Assembly (NCBI GenBank): GCA_007123335.1
Contig: SKLG01000401.1
Span: forward strand, 1 to 8,069
Direction of reading: 5' to 3'
DNA length: 8,069 nucleotides
Source of the DNA: Anaerolineae bacterium
GTDB lineage: Bacteria; Chloroflexota; Anaerolineae; UBA1429
Positions 5,901 through 8,069 of this stretch are shown here, one piece after another. Each line of letters opens with the position of its first letter. The first letter of the stretch is position 1. Both the position numbers and the translations under genes were made by a program. The notes under the pieces are model-generated. The model was not told where the DNA came from and did not search any database. It worked only from the letters and a program-made list of their open reading frames with translations.

Positions 5901-8069
5901 ATAGGTGGGGTCCAAGGGCAGGTAGGCGCCGCCCGCCTTGAGCACCCCCAGCACGGCGGTAACCATGTCGATAGAGCGCTCGATGCATACACCCACGAGG
6001 CGATCGGGGCCGACCCCGAGATGGACGAGCCGCCGCGCCAAACGATTTGCACGCGCATTGAGTTCCTCATAGCTGATCTCGCCATCGATTACCACAGCCG
6101 GGATATCCGGCGTGGCCTGCGCCTGCTGTTCAAAGAGACGATGAAGCGTGATCTGGTCAGGGAAAGGGACGGCGGTCTTGTTCCAGTCCGCAAGTACCTG
6201 TTGCCGTTCATCCTCGGGCAATATGGGCAGCATTCTGATGTCGCCGTCGGGATCCTCCACGATGGCCTCTAATAGACGCTCAAAATGCCTCGCCATCCGC
6301 GTGATGGTCGCGGCATCAAATAGATCGGTGTTATACTCGATAGCCCCGCGCAGACGGTCATCTATTTGGGTCGCAAACAGCGTCAGATCGAATTTGGTTG
6401 TGCCGCTGTGCACGCTCAGTGGCTGAAAGTCGAGGTCAGTCATCCCACTGTTGTGGCCCTGTGGTACATTCTGCAGGACCAACATCACCTGGGACAATGG
6501 CGAGTGGCTCAGATCACGCTGCGGCTGAAGCGCGTCCACCAGCGCCTCGAAGGGCAGGTCCTGATGGGCATAAGCGCCCAGGGAGGTCTCGCGCACCCGC
6601 TGCAGCAGCTCGCGGAAGGTGAGTCCCAGCTCAAGGCGCGAGCGAATGACGATGGTGTTCACGAAAAAGCCGATCAACCGTTCAATAGCCGCCCGGTTGC
6701 GGTTGGCGATGACCGTGCCCACACTGATGTCGTCCTGCCCGCTGTAGCGGTGGAGCAGCGTCTGGAAGGCGGCCATCAGCGTCATGAACAGTGTGGTACC
6801 CTCGCGCTGGTTCAGCGTCTGCAAGGCACTGGTGAGTTCCTCAGAGAGCATGAACTCGTGATAGGCACCGTTAAAGGTCTGCACCGGCGGACGTGGTCGA
6901 TCGGTGGGTAGCTCCAGCAGCGGCGGGGCGCCGGCGAGCTGCTCGCGCCAGTAGTCGAGCATCTTCTGCCGGACCTCGCCCTGCAACCAGCCCCGCTGCC
7001 ACGCGCCAAAGTCGGCGTACTGGATCGGCAGCTCGGGCAGCGGCGAGGGCGCATCCTGGCTAAAGGCGTCGTACAGCGCCGCGATCTCTTGCATGAGCAC
7101 CGTCGAGGACCAGTTGTCGGAGATGATGTGATGCATGGTCAGCAGGATGACGTGCTCGCTTTCGGCCAGTCGCAAGACCACGACGCGTAGCAGGGGGTCT
7201 GTGGCCAGGTCGAAGGGCTGAGTAGCCTCTTGCTGTAGGCGGCGCTCTACCTCGGCCTTCTGCTCGTCGGGAGACAGGTGATCGAGATCGACTATCGGCA
7301 AGTCTATCGTCAGCTCGCCATGGATGCGTTGAACGGGGCGCCCGTCCACGGTCACAAAGTTGGTGCGCAGCGATTCGTGGCGCTGCACGATAGTGTCCAG
7401 GACGCGGCGCAGCACCGTCAGATCGAGCGCGCCCTTGACTGCGACGGCGTTGGACATGTTGTAGAAGGGGCTATCGGGCTCCAGTTGGGCCAGGAACCAG
7501 AGGCGCTGCTGAGCGAAGGAGAGGGGCAAGTCGCCATCCCGTGGCGCGCGCTCGATGGGTGGTTCCTCGATGCCGTGAGCGGAGCGCCGCGCGATGTCGA
7601 TCCGTTCGGCGAGTTTAGCGATAGTGGGGGCCTCAAAGATGCGACGCAGGGGCAGGTCCACATTCAGCCGAGTGCGCACCCGCGAGGCGAGCTGCGTCGC
7701 CAGCAACGAGTGCCCGCCCAACTCGAAAAAGTTGTCATGGATCCCCACCTGCCCGATCCCCAACACCTGTGCCCATAGTTCGCACAGCATCTCCTCCATC
7801 GGCGATCTCGGCGGCGCATAGGCCACCGAGAGGGAGCGCTCCCTCTCACCTGGCGCAGGCAGGGCCTGGCGATCGATCTTGCCGTTGGGCGTCAGCGGCA
7901 TCGCTTGGAGCTGCACATAGCTCCCCGGCACCATATAGTCGGGTAGCTGCGCCCCCAGATGCTGGCGCAGCGCCAGCGGCTGGCACTGCTGCCCGTCGGC
8001 GCACACCACGTACGCCACCAGCCGCTGGTCGCCGACCACGTCCTCGCGCACGATCACCGTCGCCTCGGC
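2955..8069 (-). CDS. NRPS, partial at its 5' end: (A)-T-C-A-T-E
   Basis: A multimodular non-ribosomal peptide synthetase subunit, presumably cytoplasmic, that extends a peptide held on phosphopantetheine arms. The frame is open to the window edge at 8069, so the true start lies outside. The GTG at 8057 falls inside the conserved end of an adenylation domain and is not a start. Counting from that GTG (1700 residues to the TAG at 2957-2955), the order is: adenylation tail 1-70, carrier about 80-150 (Ser117), condensation 177-615 (H309, H310, D314), adenylation 636-1137, carrier 1146-1215 (Ser1182), epimerization 1228-1665 and a docking tail 1670-1700. All core motifs of these families are seen and no frameshift is visible. 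The full module should add one amino acid and convert it to the D form. The next NRPS gene begins one base after the stop, so they form an operon. The gene class is certain; product identity is not. Confidence 0.97.
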   Translation of the reverse strand, partial: AEATVIVREDVVGDQRLVAYVVCADGQQCQPLALRQHLGAQLPDYMVPGSYVQLQAMPLTPNGKIDRQALPAPGERERSLSVAYAPPRSPMEEMLCELWAQVLGIGQVGIHDNFFELGGHSLLATQLASRVRTRLNVDLPLRRIFEAPTIAKLAERIDIARRSAHGIEEPPIERAPRDGDLPLSFAQQRLWFLAQLEPDSPFYNMSNAVAVKGALDLTVLRRVLDTIVQRHESLRTNFVTVDGRPVQRIHGELTIDLPIVDLDHLSPDEQKAEVERRLQQEATQPFDLATDPLLRVVVLRLAESEHVILLTMHHIISDNWSSTVLMQEIAALYDAFSQDAPSPLPELPIQYADFGAWQRGWLQGEVRQKMLDYWREQLAGAPPLLELPTDRPRPPVQTFNGAYHEFMLSEELTSALQTLNQREGTTLFMTLMAAFQTLLHRYSGQDDISVGTVIANRNRAAIERLIGFFVNTIVIRSRLELGLTFRELLQRVRETSLGAYAHQDLPFEALVDALQPQRDLSHSPLSQVMLVLQNVPQGHNSGMTDLDFQPLSVHSGTTKFDLTLFATQIDDRLRGAIEYNTDLFDAATITRMARHFERLLEAIVEDPDGDIRMLPILPEDERQQVLADWNKTAVPFPDQITLHRLFEQQAQATPDIPAVVIDGEISYEELNARANRLARRLVHLGVGPDRLVGVCIERSIDMVTAVLGVLKAGGAYLPLDPTYPTQRLAFMLADSGAQVLLTQAHLRDLLPTESVRTLCVDADRAAIAQEDASNLPSITTPDNLAYVIYTSGSTGQPKGVMIPHRGVLNLLAGLEQAIYQRHPHHQPLRASLNAPLSFDASVQQLVLLLRGDTLYVLPDDIRVDGNELLRYIREHRLDVLDCVPTQLKLLLATGLLDGTGWAPSIILPGGEAIDAMTWRTLAEASGTAFYNMYGPTECTVDATTCRVDDHSEVPVIGRPLANRTCYVLDEHRQPAPIGVPGELYIGGEGLAKGYLNQPELTAERFVADPFRKEPGARIYRTGDLVRYLANGQIEFLGRVDHQVKVRGYRIELGEIESALGDLPGIEEQVVIVREDVPGHQRLVAYIVADGAGAPPVNEMREHLEARLPDYMVPVAFVTLPEMPLTPNRKIDRGALPAPDFESLGLTGEYEAPRNERERILAEIWCELLGVERVGVHDAFFELGGDSILSIQMISRVSQRGLQLTPKQVFQHPTIAELAMVAGTGPTIHAEQGIVTGDVPFTPVQRRFLELDLIQPWHWNQAVLLQVQQPLAPNRLQQACEHLVAHHDALRHRFERTDAGWRQVAVEAQTMSSFARVDLSSVADGELSAAIEAEANRWQRSFDLANGPLFRLVYIDLGGDRPGRLLAVAHHLVMDGVSWRIVFEDLQRIYDQMAQGQPVTLPLKTTSFKRWAETLVHSADEHRDELSFWLAQQKSAALLRRDLHDGENTVASSRMVHVSLDADETETLLNKTLAAYRAEIDALLLTALAHTVANWSHTSRIAIELEGHGRGDIASDIDVSRTVGWFTALYPIAVPVSKDGDLVGTLRLVKEQLRQVPRDGIGYGCLRYLDPHAGPQLDALPQPEISFNYLGRFDQTLKGDLFRLARESTGLSLDPQSKRSTIIDINGGIADGQLTLAWTYSAHIHRADTINRLAHAFVDALRALIRQSQAPQPAALTPSDFPLAGLRQRELDKVLSRTNMPMRGR
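2958..3050 (-). other. C-terminal docking tail of the upstream NRPS
   Basis: About 30 residues after the epimerase, beginning LTPSDFPLAGL and ending in a helix-like, basic stretch (RQRELDKVLSR, then PMRGR). In NRPS proteins that end in an epimerase this place holds the donor half of a communication-mediating (COM) pair. The next protein starts at once with an acidic MSRDEIQD and the LSPMQEGMLFH motif found in acceptor halves. The opposite charges would suit pairing. The role is inferred from position; no specific pairing residues could be matched. Confidence 0.6.
2961..2967 (-). promoter_or_regulatory. Ribosome binding site of the downstream NRPS
   Basis: GAGGGGA on the minus strand, seven bases before the ATG at 2953. 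It lies inside the last sense codons of the upstream gene (those coding Met-Arg-Gly-Arg), followed by TAG, one T and ATG. This strong site supports the chosen start and suggests that ribosomes finishing the first gene start again on the second. Confidence 0.8.
3063..4376 (-). other. Epimerization domain E
   Basis: Inverts the alpha carbon of the residue on T2 so that a D-residue is passed on. It is related to condensation domains but carries the epimerase motifs: FTPVQRRFLE (from about 1236), HHLVMDGVSWR (H1365, H1366, D1370), the EGHGR motif with Glu1501 (this Glu is the second catalytic residue in studied epimerases), RTVGWFTALYP (1516-1526), PRDGIGYGCLRYL (from 1552) and FNYLGRFD (1582-1589). 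Length is normal and every active residue I know is present, so it should be active. The residue after EGHGR is Gly-Asp rather than the common Glu. Confidence 0.95.
4413..4622 (-). other. Peptidyl carrier domain T2 (LGGDS type)
   Basis: A carrier domain with the motif AFFELGGDSILSIQMISR; Ser1182 is the expected phosphopantetheine site. An Asp before the serine together with the SIQM run is the usual signature of carriers that serve an epimerization domain, and one follows directly. It holds the amino acid activated by A1. Confidence 0.94.
4647..6152 (-). other. Adenylation domain A1, pocket glutamine-like
   Basis: Selects and activates the amino acid added by this module. Motifs seen, with residues counted from 8057: LKAGGAYLPLDP (A2), YTSGSTGQPKGV (A3, 785-796), FDASV (A4, from 834), YNMYGPTE (A5), GELYIGGEGLAKGYL (A6), YRTGDLVR (A7), the A8 run ending VRGYRIELGEIE, LPDYMVP (A9) and PNRKIDRGALP (A10). 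Aligned by eye to GrsA, the ten pocket positions read D835, A836, Q839, D877, I902, P904, M928, V936, D937, K1125. From memory the nearest known code is the glutamine code DAQDLGVVDK. Three positions differ, so glutamine is likely but not secure. In A10 the usual Gly before Lys1125 is Arg. Confidence 0.93.
4991..5015. repeat. 25-base direct repeat within A1, second copy
   Basis: Identical to 424-448 and in the same orientation, within the YRTGDLVR motif of adenylation domain A1. The two copies lie about 4.6 kb apart, so the pair could serve for recombination between modules. Confidence 0.85.
6213..7529 (-). other. Condensation domain C1, LCL type
   Basis: Forms the peptide bond between the chain on T1 and the amino acid on T2. 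Seen in order: C1 motif LSFAQQRLWFLAQLEP (from about residue 179), RHESLRTNF (C2), the active site MHHIISDNWS with H309, H310 and D314 (C3), YADFGAWQRGWL (C4), GFFVNTIVIR (C5) and HQDLPFEALVDAL (C6). The SFAQQRLWFL opening marks the LCL class, which accepts an L-configured upstream residue. The usual Gly after the Asp of HHxxxDG is Asn315 here, but the catalytic residues are intact. Confidence in the domain is very high, and in the LCL class high. Confidence 0.94.
7608..7820 (-). other. Peptidyl carrier domain T1 (LGGHS type)
   Basis: A carrier (thiolation) domain of about 70 residues with the motif NFFELGGHSLLA. Ser117 (counted from the GTG at 8057) is the expected phosphopantetheine attachment site. 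The His before the serine is typical of carriers that pass their chain straight to a condensation domain with no epimerase, which matches the LCL-type condensation domain that follows after a short linker. Confidence 0.94.
7848..8069 (-). other. C-terminal end of adenylation domain A0
   Basis: The last part of the small C-terminal subdomain of an adenylation domain, which activates an amino acid as its AMP ester. Visible are the VIVREDV and QRLVAYVV strands, the LPDYMVP motif and the A10 motif NGKIDRQALP with its catalytic lysine. The substrate pocket lies upstream of the window, so its amino acid cannot be predicted. The carrier domain follows directly. Confidence 0.93.

Noticed and set aside
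8055..8057. GTG as the start of the upstream NRPS
   Set aside because: The frame continues to the window edge and the GTG codes a Val inside the conserved VIVRED strand of an adenylation domain. No start can be set within this window.
1..8069. Promoter, terminator, transposon, RNA gene or CRISPR array
   Set aside because: The coding frames cover the window except for one base. I saw no inverted repeats with a T-run, no terminal repeats of mobile elements and no spaced repeats beyond those between homologous domains.

Overview
The window lies wholly inside a non-ribosomal peptide synthetase (NRPS) locus read on the minus strand. Two large multidomain genes fill it end to end. Both are cut by the window edges, and only one base separates them. 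There is no intergenic stretch, RNA gene, mobile element or CRISPR array. Nothing in the sequence fixes the host. GC is mostly in the 50-70% range in rows I counted by hand, and the style is that of a secondary-metabolite-rich bacterium such as a Chloroflexota, cyanobacterial, myxobacterial or soil-metagenome lineage. That taxonomic suggestion is a guess.

Right part, positions 8069 down to 2955 (upstream gene, 5' end outside the window): the tail of an adenylation domain (A0), a carrier domain (T1, GGHS type), an LCL-type condensation domain (C1), a complete adenylation domain (A1, pocket read as DAQDIPMVDK, glutamine-like), a second carrier domain (T2, GGDS type), a complete epimerization domain (E) and a short basic C-terminal tail that probably docks to the next protein.

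Left part, positions 2953 down to 1 (downstream gene, 3' end outside the window): a condensation domain at the very N-terminus with the opening motif of DCL domains, a complete adenylation domain (A2, pocket read as DAIQVSAVTK, which I cannot assign) and the first residues of a carrier domain.

How it works together: the peptide made so far reaches T1. C1 joins it to the amino acid loaded by A1 on T2, and E inverts that residue to the D form. The chain then crosses to the second protein, where the D-accepting condensation domain joins it to the A2 residue. The predicted partial product is ...X - D-Gln(?) - unknown.... The junction (stop TAG, one base, then ATG, with a GAGGGGA ribosome site inside the last codons of the upstream gene) points to translational coupling and equal expression of the two partners.

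This is a recognisable system type. The parts that may be new are the two pocket codes, some departures from core motifs, and a patchwork of very similar and dissimilar stretches between the adenylation domains. I saw no unrelated or undescribed system.
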